64,000 nucleotides of DNA from Eopsaltria australis. Its lineage: Eukaryota; Chordata; Aves; Passeriformes; Petroicidae. The notes under the pieces were generated by a model. The model saw nothing but the letters and a program-made list of their open reading frames with translations. It ran no database searches and was not told the origin of the DNA. Within the stretch, counting starts at the first letter, position 1; each line of letters begins with the position of its first letter. The DNA lies in contig JAVTVJ010000519.1 of the NCBI GenBank assembly GCA_034509425.1, forward strand, positions 124,001-188,000, written 5' to 3'. Below, piece by piece: positions 12,321-24,599 of the stretch. Position numbers and translations under genes: made by a program.

Positions 12321-12420
12321 AGCCTGATCATTATCTGTTAATGGGGAAGTCAATTAAAAGCCTGCCATTGCAGAACGCTTTCTGATGACTCTAATTAGCC
12401 AATAATTGTGTTATCTCGTT
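12321..12420. other. Candidate regulatory block, homeodomain-type motifs
   Basis: About 100 bp dense in AT-core motifs: ATTATCTGTTAATGG, GTCAATTAAAAG, CTAATTAGCC and CCAATAATTGTG. TAATTA cores are typical homeodomain binding sites. No repeat family is recognised. Function is inference from motif density. Confidence 0.22.
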
Positions 12421-13389
12421 CAGTGGTGCGATATGGTGCAAGGCTCCACAAAATGAAGTGGGGCTGGGCAGGCCTGGGGAGCCCTTCAAGCAGTGGCTAT
12501 TCCTCCCAAAATTTGTTTTTCCTCACAAAGCCGCCAACCGGTGCAAGTTCCTTTTTTGAGACTGGAGGGAGCTTTTTTCTTGCAGCTCTGAGTAAAGCTC
12601 TGAGTAAAGCTCTAAGAGAGAATTGGGATTCAAATCCACCTCCACAAGTCCCCAGCTCACATGGCTCCCAGCACCACGTACTGCCTGTTCCCAATCCCAC
12701 TCCTGGAAGCTAATTCCTCCCAAATATTGTACAGGAAACCTACACTGCTGTGTTGGCCTGGACTCCATTGGTTTGCTGAAGTCCCTTTATTAGTGCTAAA
12801 CCATTAAACTGTGAGCAAAACACCGCTGAAATCTACTCACAGTAGTAGTAATAATGGTACTTACAATAACAGCAGTGACACCACCTCGGTCTCCTGTGGT
12901 AACTTAGTGTGGATAATTTCAAAACCTTCAATAAGCATTAAGAAGTTCTTAAAATGCACCCTGGGACTGGTAGGAATGGTTCTCCTCTTGCAGGTGGAGA
13001 GGTGGAAGGAAGAAGCATTAGCAGGCAGGAGTTGGGATGCAGGAGATGTGACTTCCTAGAGGGAAATATTATTGGTACCAGATTTGCCAAGTCCTCCGTG
13101 CTGGAGTTTTATGACACGGATTTCTATCCCAGCACTGCAAAAGCGAGTGCATTCCTGAGGAATATCCCTTGCTGTGGGTAGCTGGCTGGTGCTGCACACA
13201 CCCTCAGAGGGAGATTGCACAGGAGCAGGGCTGGGCTGCAGCATTAGGGGGAGCAGAGGAGAAAGCAGAGACAGCCTGGCCAAGGTATCTTCCAGTTCCA
13301 CCTTCCCACAGCCCAGCCCTTCCCAGACATTGCTGCACCATTCCCTTCCACTGACCGTGTCAACCCTAACTTTGTATCTGTTAAACCTC
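12421..13389. other. Unique noncoding sequence with small repeats
   Basis: No gene is recognised. A short tandem repeat of the 12-bp unit GCTCTGAGTAAA occurs 2.4 times from 12585. Triplet-like AGTAGTAAT and ACAACAGCAGT stretches occur near 12842-12875. The remainder looks unique. Confidence 0.5.
12585..12613 (+). repeat. Short tandem repeat, 12-bp unit x2.4
   Basis: The unit GCTCTGAGTAAA is present at 12585-12596 and 12597-12608, with a partial third copy (GCTCT). It is a minor replication-slippage-type duplication with no coding context. Confidence 0.8.
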
Positions 13390-13570
13390 AGGTAATTGCT
13401 TTTAGATGGGTGTAATTAAGAAGCCATTAGTGTAAAGTTTCATTTCAGTTTATGCTTTGGTCTCCATTTGAGCAAAGAAATATGAAATTAAGGTATTAGC
13501 TCCTTTCAGAGAGATGAGTCATGAGCTAATAAGTTTCAAGAGCTGTTTCTCAGCTGTAATGATTTTCCTT
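13390..13570. other. Candidate conserved noncoding element
   Basis: An AT-rich, non-repetitive block containing GTGTAATTAAGAAG, CCATTAGTGTAAAG, GAAATTAAGG and the AP-1-like TGAGTCATGAGC. It sits between GC-richer flanks (13200-13330 and 13680-14260). A regulatory role is inferred from composition and motifs only. Confidence 0.2.
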
Positions 13571-14327
13571 TTTTTTCTTTTTTCCCCCAAATCTTCTCCT
13601 CCTCCTCCCAAATTCTTGCTTCTGGATAATTCCGTTTTAAAATAATAAAAGGGGGAGTGGAACTGAGTCAATGAGGAGCTGCTACTGAAACGACAGCCAG
13701 AGAGACACGAGCATTTGTGTAGACTTTCCCCGAAGCAGCCGGGGATGCACGGGGTGACAGCACATGACCAGGGCGAAGGGGACATCCAACACACAGGGTC
13801 CAGCTGTGCTTTTGGCCAGGAAGGAGGAAAGCAATGAGTGGACAGGAGAGAGCAGGGAAGATGCCTGAACGTCCCAGAAAGGAGGGGTGAGATTTTGCCA
13901 AGGTGTGAGGTGTGGGAGAACCCAGCTGAGCTGCACACCAGGGCAGTGCCCAGGGCAGATGATGTCCCTCGGGGACAGAGGTTCCAACCCCAGCATGGCA
14001 CTGAGCCAGGGGGTGTTTTTCTCATTGCTTCCCTCCCAGGCTGAGCCAGCAGCCTGTGCCCAGCTCATCCCCGCAGCTCCAAGCTGCACCAGTGCCTCAC
14101 TTTCCCCTCTCCCCACCCCTGCTCTCCCCTGCTGGGTATCCTCTACCTGAACAGAGCTGGGGAGCAGCTCCAGCTGTGCCAGGGCACCCACAGGGCACGC
14201 ACAGCTGGCCAGATGTGCTGGCATTCGTGGGGAGCAGCTGAGACACCCGGAGGGGACACTTCCCTGCCAGCACGGTGCTCAGCTCACAGCAGTGGCATTT
14301 CCAGAGCTAAATCGGTGACAGCCAGGC
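13571..14327. other. GC-rich unique noncoding sequence
   Basis: The stretch begins with a pyrimidine-rich run (13563-13615) and then becomes GC-rich with scattered CpG. The high GC makes stop codons rare, giving a minus-strand frame of 180 codons (13682-14224) that is Ser/Pro/Leu-rich and has no recognisable domain. I do not call it a gene. Confidence 0.45.
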
Positions 14328-14560
14328 GTGTGTGTACAGTTAATCACGGCTTAATTAAACTGCTCAGGCTCCAGCAAAGGGTGCTGCATGCGAGAAAGGG
14401 AGAAGGGGAAGAGGTGTCCTTAGTCTGAGGCAGTGAAATGCTTGTGATCATCAATAATGAATGGCAGTAATGTTCCTGTATGAATTGGAAATGCCAAGCA
14501 ATCAAAGGCCATATGTATTTAGCTTAGATCCACATGATGTCCATGTATTTTTAATAGTGT
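14328..14560. other. Candidate conserved noncoding element
   Basis: AT-rich motifs cluster here: CAGTTAATCACGGCTTAATTAAAC near the start, then GATCATCAATAATGAATGG and 'ccaagcaatcaaaggccata'. Sequence complexity is high and no repeat is recognised. Regulatory function is inferred only. Confidence 0.2.
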
Positions 14561-16149
14561 GGCATCTTTGAAGTGTGTTTATGAAGCAGAGTGTTCCTCT
14601 CCGTGGCTGTGGAGGAAAGAAATTGCCCCTGGCTGACAGGATTGCTCTTCCTCCCCTCCCCAGGCTCTGTGAGGATGATGACACCACTCCTGGCAGGAAG
14701 GACCACACTAAACCCCACACTGGAATGTTCCTTCTCTCTGTCTAACGATGAAATAGCTTGTTAGAAGTTGGTATAAAATCTCAGGTCTAGTGGGCAGCAA
14801 TGGGTGATTTATTAATGTGCTCTAGAATATTCTTCTCTATATAAATCTAATCTCAATCTGCTGTTGGTTTGATCATTTCCAGTACATCTGTAGCCAGGTC
14901 TTGCTCACCTGTTTTCTAGCTGGGAAATAAACGGGAAAATCAGAACATGGGGCTGTGAATATCCATATCCAGGTCAGCATGAGGTTGCACACTCTGAAAC
15001 TGAAAAAGGAAAGAAAAAATCCCATACTTGCTCAGAAAGACTTTTAAAATGTTGGGAAGCTGACAAGGGTAGTAGGAGTCTTTAAATCAATGCTAGAGGC
15101 CTGTTTTAAAGTGATGCCTTCTCATTCAGCTGGGAAAGTTTGCAGTAGTGCCAGTTTATGTCTTTAAAATGAAGACTCACATGCCTGAGGTTTCTTTGAG
15201 AGCTGGAAAGTTTGAAATGAAAATGAAATTCACCTGATTCCAGCAGCTCTGTTTGTTTATTTTTTGCTGTTAATGTGGTGTTAGGCTTCAGTTTGTAAAC
15301 ATTGCTGGGGAGCTCCTGACCTTTGCTAAGTTCCCAGCCACACACGCCACACACAATGATAGTGGCACCCTTTAATATCTCTGAAAGCATTTCTGCCAGG
15401 GTCAGACATCACAGCATGCCACTGGTGATCCCCCAAGGATCCTGCTGCTCCCTGTGGCACCTCGTGGTTCCAGCAGGAACATGGGGTTTAGCAAAGCCAG
15501 AAAAGCTCCTGAAAGCTGCAAATCCCTCATTCCAGCAGAGATTTTGGAGAACAAAATAAAAATGACCTCGCCATTGTAGAACATTGGTGGGGAGTGTGCT
15601 CTCTCACCTCACTTAAGTCACTGGGGAGACCTCCCTGGTTTTTTCCAGCTGCCTTAGACTGTGGCCCCTTGTCGTGCTGAGATAATGGAAAAGGCACAAA
15701 TGCCTCAGACACTTCCATGGACGTGCTCCAGAACCCAACAAAAAATAAAGAAGATGGGAGAGGAGGGTGGGGAAAGGGCAAAGAAGGTGTGTTCATACAA
15801 AACTAATTCTCCTTCTCTTTTGAGCTGTGAGCCTGCTGAATTGGCTGTTGGGTTATGTAAGAGGAGTCATTGTGCTGGTGTTGAAAGGGCAGCCTTGCAC
15901 CGGGAGCTGAGCACGCCGCTGGAATTTTAAGCAGCCAGGATGTGCCTGGCAAGGGAGGGAGCAGGGCCTTTCCAAAGCCATCCATCGTGCTGCCTTCAGC
16001 TCACATCCCAGCTGAGGTTGGGCACGTGAGCAAGGTCATTCCATGCACGGATCCGTGTCAGCCCAGCCAAGGCCACCGCGCTTCTCCTCTGCCTCCCCCT
16101 TCCCTCCCCAGCCCAGCCCTTCCCCTGCATCACAAACACCCCGTGCTGC
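14561..16149. other. Unique noncoding sequence
   Basis: No gene or transposon is recognised. Short frames (up to 94 codons) have no motif support. A GC-rich patch lies at 15930-16145. Confidence 0.5.
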
Positions 16150-16275
16150 TGGCACTACAGCAAAATTAACAAACAGCCTATAAATTTTACATGAGTTCCC
16201 GAGACCAGACAGAAATTAATTTGATGTTGTCTTTTGATAAAGATGTAGCCCCCTTTCTCTGACTTTAATTTGTTG
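16150..16275. other. Candidate conserved noncoding element
   Basis: A block with CAAAATTAACAAACAGCC, TATAAATTTTACATGAG, GAAATTAATTTGATG and CTTTAATTTGTTGGC. It is AT-rich, complex and non-repetitive. A regulatory role is inferred from motif content alone. Confidence 0.2.
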
Positions 16276-16353
16276 GCTCCCCCCGCCGCCACCCTTCACA
16301 AATGCGTTTTTTTTCCTTGAAGGTTGCAATTTGGTTCTTGTGATAATAGAAGT

Positions 16354-16372
16354 GCATAAATAAATAAATAAC
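16354..16372 (+). repeat. AAAT microsatellite
   Basis: About four copies of TAAA form a short tetranucleotide microsatellite within unique sequence. Confidence 0.8.
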
Positions 16373-16429
16373 CCACTTCAAATAACCCTTGGCTTGTAAA
16401 TAGGAGCAGAGAGAACACCATCCACAGAA

Positions 16430-16454
16430 GAACAACAACAACAAAAAAAAAAAA
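16430..16454 (+). repeat. AAC microsatellite with A-run
   Basis: About four copies of AAC are followed by a run of twelve or more A. The A-run could mark the 3' end of an old retrotransposed sequence, but nothing upstream is recognisable as one. Confidence 0.8.
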
Positions 16455-19019
16455 TCCAAATCAAGTCCCATCACAGTTTGGTTGCCTCTGGTTTGGATTA
16501 GCTGGGGATGTTCTGTTCACAGATTTTGGTTGCTCCCCAAAGGACCCTGATTTTCCAGGCACACCTTTGAGGGCACAAAGCAAACCCAATAATCTCTGGG
16601 TTCAGAGGCAGAACAAGCTGCATGAGGAATGAGATTGAGGCCATCACCAGGTGGTCATTTTGAGCACAGAAACATTGCCTGGGGCTTCATTTCTTTCCTA
16701 GAATGGCAGCAGGAGCTATTAAAATGTGTTGGCATTTCAGGGATTGGGGAGGAGGATGTGCAGGGAAGGCAGAGAATTGAGGAGGGTGAGGAACCACTCA
16801 ATGCTCCAGTGGAAGCTCATGGAGGAATTCGTCCTTGAGTCTTCCCCAGTCCCTTTGGCCATTTTGTTAACAGTGCTACTGAAGCCCTTTCAAGCACTGT
16901 ACAAACAACAGCCGGTACTTTATATTTTTCCAGCAGTTATCAGTGATAAGGGCTAAGTTAAGAACATTTCTTTTTAATATATATTTGCAAAAGAAGCTAA
17001 AGAAAAGTGTCAAAGGACGAAATGCACTTCAAATCATTAAGAGTTTGAAAATATATTTGAAAGGGGAATGAAAGGAAAAGAAAGAATTTAAAGCAAAGTG
17101 CAAGCCCGTGTTTAATCTGGAGCACTGCATTTGCTTAAGATCTGAAGGTCTCTTCTCAAAGTTATTTAACCTCTTCACCTAGTTTTACTTTAAGCTGATT
17201 TTTAAAATGAAAATGCTGATGCGAAACAAAGAAAAGCTTAGTATGAAACACTTGAAATCTTTTAAGAAAGTTTTGAAATGTTTAAAGATTTTCAAAATTC
17301 TTTCTGTTCATTTTTTTTTTTTTTTTTGGTCCAAACTCCCTCACTAAATTTGATCCAAATTCACTGTGATTTTCAGTTCTTTGAAACAAAATATTTCCTT
17401 TAATATTTCTATCATTTTTCAAAGGGTACCCAGCTCATGCCAAGGTCTTCCATGGCAGAGAATCAGCTGCCTCTGCTCTATTCTGCTCTGCTCTTCAACA
17501 TTCATCTACCTTCCCACAACAGATTTTCCTCTTTGCCTCACATTGGTTTTACATGTCATTGATTCAGTCATTTTGCCACTTAGAGGGTCTCATGTCTTCT
17601 GTCCTTACAGCTCTCCTTTCTTTCCTCCATGGTGCCTGGATCATCTCGTTATAGCACCAGAACTGAGTCCATAAACCCAAATTTAAAGGTTTTAACTACA
17701 GATGGTGGAGGTGGTGATGGACTTTGCTGTCTCCAGGGATTCCTTCCAGCTTTGCCTCTTGGAATGGCTGAGGTTTCCATTCTAGAAGCTGACTCCCCCC
17801 TACACTTGCATACCTTTCCTTCCTCTACAGACAACAACATAACTGCTGAAAATAAGATTTTAGATATATATTTTTAGGAGCAGAGTTTAAAGGACATTTT
17901 GCAAGGCAAAAAAGATAAGAGCGTGTAACAAACGTGTGGTGTCTGACTCTCTCTTGGAGACTTTGCTTTGATTTTTCTTGAATTGTTTTTTGTCTGAATT
18001 TTTAATATAAAGTGTTAGGCAGCTTGTCACTCTTTATGTATGGAAAACATAATACTCTTTGATGTTCTCAGTTACTGTGTCATGTTTATGTGCTCTGACA
18101 GTCTTTGAACCGTGGCTCACTGCAGACAATGGGAAGGGATCCTCAGAGGGGTGGAAGGAAGGATTTTAAAAGAGCTGCATTTCCTAAATCCCAGAATGGC
18201 AGCGTGTCACCAACATCCACACTGGTGTCCAGTGCCTTCAGAACAAGGGAATGTTTGACTGACTGAGTTGCACAGCTGAGCCCAAGGCGTGTGATATCAC
18301 TCTGAGTTATGTCAACACTTCAAGGGTTTCAGTGAGCATTAGAGCTGCTCAGACACTTCCAACAATTTGATGTGAGGAGAGACGAACTTCTGGAGCTTGG
18401 CAAAATTATTGTCAATTATTTAAAAAGAAAACAAAATTCAATGAGAATAAAAATCCGTATTTCACCCAAGTGCTGATCACAATGACAGGAGCTGCCGGTA
18501 AAATAAATACACCCCTTCTGTAAGGGCTTTTGTAGGTACCCAAGAACATAAAAGTGACAGGCGGCTGGAAATTAGGGATGAACACATCCAGATCTACTCC
18601 TGCTGAATACTAAATACACACCTGAGATCCCTGGTGGTGATGCCCAGAAGCTGTTCCTGCTCATCCTCATCATCACAGTGACACTTAAAAGGAGCCACCA
18701 CTGAGCCATGTCTTGTGGAACCCTTTGCATGGCTTAGTGTGTTATTTCATGATCTTCAGGGCATGAGGCAAAGTGTGTTAGTTAAAACTGGCCTTTAATG
18801 ACAAACTACAGCCAGACCTTTTATTAATACATTTAAATGAGGATTTAAATTATGTCTCTTTGGAGGCCCTGTTAGGGTTTGTTTTAAAAGATGCCCAGAT
18901 TCAGCTCATAGGGAATGTATCAAAACATGCTTTATGTTTCAGTAATGGCAGCAAACAGACTCCCACCTCTGCAGGCAGGGCCCTGCCAGGCTGGGTGCCA
19001 GGGGCAGGGAGGAGCAGGA
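16455..19019. other. Unique noncoding, AT-rich
   Basis: No gene is recognised. The stretch 16950-17420 is AT-rich, with a run of 19 T near 17310-17328. A CT-rich section follows (17450-17830). Remaining sequence looks unique. Confidence 0.5.
17310..17328 (+). repeat. Poly-T run
   Basis: A homopolymer of about 19 T. On the minus strand this would be a poly-A tail position, but no retrogene or SINE body is recognisable next to it. Confidence 0.85.
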
Positions 19020-19375
19020 GGTGTTGATGCCTTGGAGTGGCTCCTTTGAACAGAGGCAAGAATTAAGAGAGTTAAGAGAATAAAGTGGGTATTTATTAAA
19101 GGCCTTCAATAGACACACCCTGGGCAGCCAAAGCCTCCCAGAGGCTGCACCCAACATGGACAATGGGCATGAGTTTTTCAGACAGATTTAAGTTTGGTCT
19201 ATTTGCATATCAGGGGTTCATTCTCCAATTACAGCTTCAGGTACTGAAGTCACATTCCCACAGTTTGCTCCCCACAATTCACTTCTGTTTATGCTTTTCA
19301 GGGCCTGAGGCTGTGAGGTGTCCTTGGATCTCAGGCCCAGAGGGATTGTTTTGTGTGACCAAAATGTGAAGACAG
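19020..19375 (-). mobile_element. Candidate retroviral solo LTR, avian ERV type
   Basis: Read on the minus strand the segment begins TGTCTTCACATTTTGG, has a U3-like body with TTTGCATATCAGGGG read on the plus strand, then GGCCTTTAATAAATACCCAC followed by TTTATTCTCTTAAC. The latter is a polyadenylation signal and R/U5 transition as seen in bird ERV LTRs. The 3' side ends near CCAAGGCATCA, compatible with a terminal CA. I could not find a convincing target-site duplication. No gag, pol or env sequence flanks it. Confidence 0.45.
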
Positions 19376-19390
19376 TTAACTACACTTTGT

Positions 19391-22354
19391 ATGGAGTTTA
19401 GAGTTATGCACTAATGCAGTCCAGGATTTGAAAAATATAAAAGGTAAAATCTTAAGGCATCAGCATGTGGCACAGGGATTCTGAGCACCCAGGCTGGGCA
19501 CCCACCATCCTCTGCTACCCTCGGCATGGGCAGCTTTGTGCTGTGCTCCACTCATCCTGGCACACAACCCATGTGAGATTTGTCTTTTCCTTCTCCCTGC
19601 TGTGTATTTGGGACTCTGCACACAGGGGCTTTGCCTTCCAGACCATCCCTGACCTCGTGGATTTGGGAGAGACGTGGAAGGTGAGTTTTGTCCTAATCCC
19701 CTGCATGGCCAGCAGCATTGCCTTCCTCTTCATCCCCATCCCCAGGAGTCTCCTGCTCTTCATGCCATGGGAAAGAGTCTCACAGCTCCTGTTCAAAAGT
19801 CAATTTGGCAACCTAGCAGGGGGACTAAGCAGTCGATTCCATTTTCTTCCCCTTTTTCTTCTGAGCACAAAACCTAACAGACCCCTTCAGAAAAGACTCC
19901 CTTGTCACAGGAAAGGGCTCCTTTGTATGCGAGTTGCAGCGTCTATTTTTCAAGATAACCTTTATTTCATGTACTGAGTGTTAGCTTTGCTGGAAAAGAG
20001 AAAAGCTGAGATAACTCCTTCACCTGTGGAACATTATTACGCTTTCTGGTAAAAAAAGAAGAATGAGTTGTTCTGGTGCATGATAATGGAGGTGGAACGA
20101 ATCAGGCAGGAGCAGGAGCTGAATTGCACCTCTCTCTCTTTCTCCCCACCTGTCTATCTTTGCAATCTCACTCTCTTTTCACTGCCTGTCTTCCTGTCTC
20201 CAACACAGAGTGATTTTTCTCTCTCCCTTCTCTCATTACCTCCAGATTCTCTGGTTTTCTTATGCACACTGTAACTTCCTCTGGGGCTCATCAGCAAACC
20301 TCCTGACCAACAGCTCTATTGTTTGTGCTTTCAGTGGAGAGGGTGCCTGGAGATCTGTCCTGCTGTGCTTGAAGCTGTACCACCAAAGCACAAAGTTCTG
20401 CCATCTGCACTGAAGAGTTTCCAGGCTAAAAAATTTTGTGGTTTGCACTCAGTTGTAAATTGGTCTATGGAACATTTCCCCCCTGGGAAAAGGCTGTTCT
20501 TCTTTAGGTAATAGGTAAAATTGTGAATGCTTCATTAGAGTACTCTAATTCCAATGACATTTCAAAGGCAAAATATTGAATCAATTTGAAATCAGAATGG
20601 ATTTTAAATTTTTTATTATTTCAACTTTTCCCTGCTCCATTTCCCACTTGTTTTCACTTCTATATTAGAATCTTAATGTTACTCTCTTACATGTCTATAT
20701 CCCATCCAGTATTGCAGTACTAAACTGTGTTTCAATAACATCAAAATGAAGCACTTCAGGAGGTGGTGGCATGACTTCTTGTTTTGGTTTAGAGACAAAT
20801 TTTAGGAGAAAACGCCCTGGAATGAGCATTTCCTCTAAAGAGAAGGGCTTTGATAATCCTGTTTGCCAGTGAGAGAAATTAATATCAATGGGTGATAGTG
20901 AAAAAAACAAACCCAATTGTTTATTAACAAGAAACCAAAAAAACAAACGAACAATCAAAAAAAATGCCCACAAGGCACAGAAAAAAATTTAATAATTGCT
21001 AGACATTGAAATTTCAGAACCTTAACTCCAAACCCCACTAGGCTGTGCAGTCAGAAGGCAGAGATGGCAGCTGCCCCCTTTGTCTCAGGGGAAGGGAGGA
21101 ACAGGAGCTCACACAGCCTCTTGGGCAGAATAGATGGGAACCTTTCTGGCCTTGGTCTCCTCCTCACAGCAGGTGAAGCTGGTGGGTTTTGGTGTCCTTT
21201 CTTTTCCTGGCTCAATCTCTCCCAGGCTCCAGACCATTCAACGCAGCCCCCACAGACTCCTGAGAGCAGAGGGTAGGAAAAAAAACCAACAAAAGCCAAG
21301 CCAAAATAGTTAAATGAAAAAAAAACAACACGAGAACAGCAGAAAGATCTCTGCTGGAGTCCAGGGGAAAAAGGAGGGGAAAGGGAATAAAAGGCTTCTT
21401 GCCTAAGCTAGCAAAAACTAATCCAATAAAAGGAATAATGTAATGTCCTGGTCCACGCCATCTGGAGCACACCAAGGTGAGAAAGGGTTTGAAGAACCAA
21501 GCCATGCAGGAGCCCAAGCCTCCCTGCCCCAACCCTGAGTCCATCCTAAAGCTACTGCAGCCATTTCTGGGCATAAAGCAGACACTTAGAGAATAAAACA
21601 TCATCATAAAATCACCCCAATACACTTCTGAACAGAAATATTTCAAATCTGTATTTCCTGATTTGGTCCTATCTGACACATAAACAAAAGTTGAGTTGCC
21701 AGATTTCTCTGGAGACAAAATGCCTGTTTTCTCATCAGTTTTAATGATGAGATGTAAGAAATTCTGAGTTTGATCAGATGGAACAGGGCACATTTAAACT
21801 TATCTTCTGAGCTGGATGCTGATAGTGCTGCGTGACAGTGATGTATGGGAGAGATTCCAGCTGTCCCTTGGAACACCCCATCCTCCTTCTGAAAACAAGG
21901 AATCTCACCTTCCCCTGCTCCCAGCTCATGGCTAATGCCTCTTCCAACAAATTATTTGAGTAGAGGAATGAGTTTGGTGCCACAATTACAACAGGCAGCA
22001 AACCAGACTCCACACCAGCCCTTTTATATATCCCAGCCCTTGGTACCCACAGTGGGAAGCTGATGGAGGAGATGGCATAGAGTCCTTGTGAGAGAGAGGG
22101 CATCCCAGGTGGGATTAGGGCTTTGAATGAAAACCAGGAATAAAACTGGGGCGTTTTATTACTCCTCCTATTGCTCTGCAGGGCTGTGGGAAGCCCAGCT
22201 GGGTTTGTGCTCTGGTCATGGCCAAGTGTTTGCAGAGCTGGCGGTTTCACATCCACCGGCTCCTCCTGGCAGGGGAAACGTTCTGCAGCTCACGCACCAG
22301 TGAGCTCAGCACAGACAGAGCAGCTCTGAAAGCTGCTGCACGGAGTCCATGCTG
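19391..22354. other. Unique noncoding sequence
   Basis: Contains a possible microexon (19642-19680, see findings), a pyrimidine-rich section at 20125-20260, and an A-rich section at 20900-20990. The 193-codon minus-strand frame at 21212-21793 is hydrophobic in places but matches no family I recognise and has no supporting splice or promoter context. Confidence 0.45.
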
Positions 22355-22500
22355 CACCATAAATTACAGGGTAGTTATTTCTTAGTTATTTAGCAGTTAC
22401 AGTGTAATTAGTTCCGCTTAATGTCAACTTTTGTCAATACGTCTTTCATTAGCCAGAAAATTAGAGCTGGGTTTTGAAGCAATGGCAAATTTCTCTGAGC
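22355..22500. other. Candidate conserved noncoding element
   Basis: An AT-rich, complex block: CATAAATTACAGGGTAG, TAGTTATTTAGCAGTTACAG, TGTAATTAGTTCCGC and CATTAGCCAGAAAATTAG. No repeat is recognised. Regulatory function is inferred only. Confidence 0.2.
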
Positions 22501-22589
22501 TTGGGCTTGGAGAGAGGAGGAGAAGAGGTGTTGTGGGGAGGGGATGGGGCTGTCAGGTGAATTCCAAGCCTCTCTCACGATGCCTGCAT

Positions 22590-22690
22590 TCCTACAAGCG
22601 TGCACATACTCGCGTACACAAAGCTCCCATACACAAAACTCACATCTCCTCTCCAACACACAGACACAAAACACCCATCTCTTCTCCAGG
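22590..22690 (+). repeat. CA-rich low-complexity sequence
   Basis: Imperfect CA/CACA motifs with interspersed CT dominate about 100 bp (CATACTCGCGTACACAAAG, CCATACACAAAACTCACATC, CCAACACACAGACACAAAAC). It is probably a degenerate CA microsatellite. Confidence 0.6.
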
Positions 22691-24599
22691 ATCAATATTC
22701 CAGCCCAGACTGTGGAGAGGAATCAAACAGGTCCCTGGAGAAGTTTTCTTTGGCTGCTCAGAAACAAACAGACAAATAAACAAGGAAATAAACCCAGGAG
22801 CTGCCTCACAATAGCATTTGTTGCCTGTGTTTTGCAGAGGAGCCTAATTAAGCAGGATCCCTTAGATTTTGGGGACTCCAGCTTTCATTTCAACGGGGGC
22901 TTCATTTCCAGCCTGTAGCTGCTTTATTCTTGGACATCACAGGTAGTCCTTTTGCTTTCCCTTCCTCTTTTGGTTTTTTTTTTCCTTTCAAAACTGTAGA
23001 CATCATTAGGAGATTGACTTTTCTGAGTTTTGCCTTTGCTTTGAACAGTGACAGCATTTTAGTCCCTGGTCCAAAAATGGTCTAAATCAGGGGACTTGGC
23101 TTTAGGGGAAACACAGAGAAAGATTTTCCTTTGTGCTGGTTCACTGAGAAGTGAGAGACAAGGTAAAATAGGTTTAAGGATGGTATCCTTCCCCCTAAAA
23201 CACCTCACTTCAGGCCATCACCAGCCTCTGGATGCAGTTTTAGTGTGAAAGATCCTTCTACCTGTTTTAAATTTCAAATCCACATGAAAGCACATTCCAC
23301 AGTCTGGCTGTGGACCGAGCTACTAACGATGGAATGATTAGGAAATTGTAAAATAAATTCTTTTAAGATTACTTTGTAATGGTGCAAATCCAACTAATTT
23401 GCTCTTTATTTGTGCTGCTAGCCCAGGTCTAGATAAATGGCTGGAAGCAGAAAGGAGTCAGCATGGGTCTGGATTTTTTATATATAGTTTTCATAATTCC
23501 AGCCTCCAATACTCCCCTCCATATAATTTTCCTCTGTGATTATGCTGTGTTGATTTCACACAGGGCCCTGCATTTGCAAAAGCTGGTCCTTGAAGAAGAA
23601 TTAAGTATTCAGTTCAGGAAAAAATATTAGACAGACAGAATATAATGGTAATGTTGGTCTAAATGCATCCTCCAAATATATAATGAAGTTCCTTCAGTTG
23701 TCTTGCACCCCTCGGTGTCCACCAGGAGACCAGGGACAATGGAGCTCCTCCTGCTATTATAAAATAAGCAGTAATAACAACAACAGCAATAAACATTCAT
23801 CCCACAGAATTTTTCCAGATGAACATGAATTTCAAAATTAATGTGCATGGCTATTCAGTGGTTATTGCAACTTCCTCCTATTGTGAATAATAAGACCAGG
23901 GACACACGATTCTGCTCACCCATTGCAATGGAAACACTGAGAGCAAATAAAACCTCTTCAGAGAAATCTTTAGAGATTTTATCTATACATATATATGTAA
24001 AATCCCCAACTATGCTTGAATAATGAAGGGCTGTGGAAAACAAAAAACCCACAATGATCTGAGGAATACCATGAGCAAAAATAGAAGATAAACTCCTCTG
24101 ATAAATTATGTATTGCAAACTACTCAGCTGAGTCCATTCCACCTTGCACAGGTTGAAATCCATATGGAGCATTCCTTCTCTCTGTGGGCAACCTCTCCCC
24201 AAATGCACTGAAGGAAATACAGGCAGAGATTTGTGTCTGCTCCTCTTGAATATTTCAGACCACGTTAAGACAATTCTGCCCTGCCAAACTCCCTTGCCTC
24301 AATCACCCAGGAAAAAAGAATTGGCTGTGTGTTAATGCTGAAATGTGTGGAATCCGTGGGGATTGGAAGCTGTGGTGGTTCGACTGGAGAAACATCAACT
24401 GGAAATCAGTGTGGGGATGAGTTCTGAATCCATGTGGGGTAAGAGCATCCTGAGCACATGAATGAAGCCAAAGGTCTGGTGTGGTGTCTGGCTGTGGGGT
24501 TCTGGCTGTTGCTGTATCAGAATGAGACCTGAGAGTGATCTCTTCAGCAGCAACTTCAGAGTCCCCCCTGTTTGACACTGCTCAGGTCCCCCTGCTGCC
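22691..24599. other. Unique noncoding sequence
   Basis: No gene or repeat family is recognised. Minor features are T-runs near 22973-22984 and short TA-rich pieces near 23477 and 23987-23998 (CATATATATG). Confidence 0.5.

Noticed and set aside
12625..12640. tRNA-like T-arm sequence (GGGATTCAAATCCACC)
   Set aside because: No matching acceptor stem, D-arm or anticodon arm is found around it.
13682..14224. 180-codon minus-strand frame
   Set aside because: GC-rich region with few stop codons; Ser/Pro/Leu-rich translation without motif.
21212..21793. 193-codon minus-strand frame with hydrophobic stretches
   Set aside because: No domain, splice context or codon pattern supports it. A frame of this length is not rare by chance in 64 kb of six-frame sequence.
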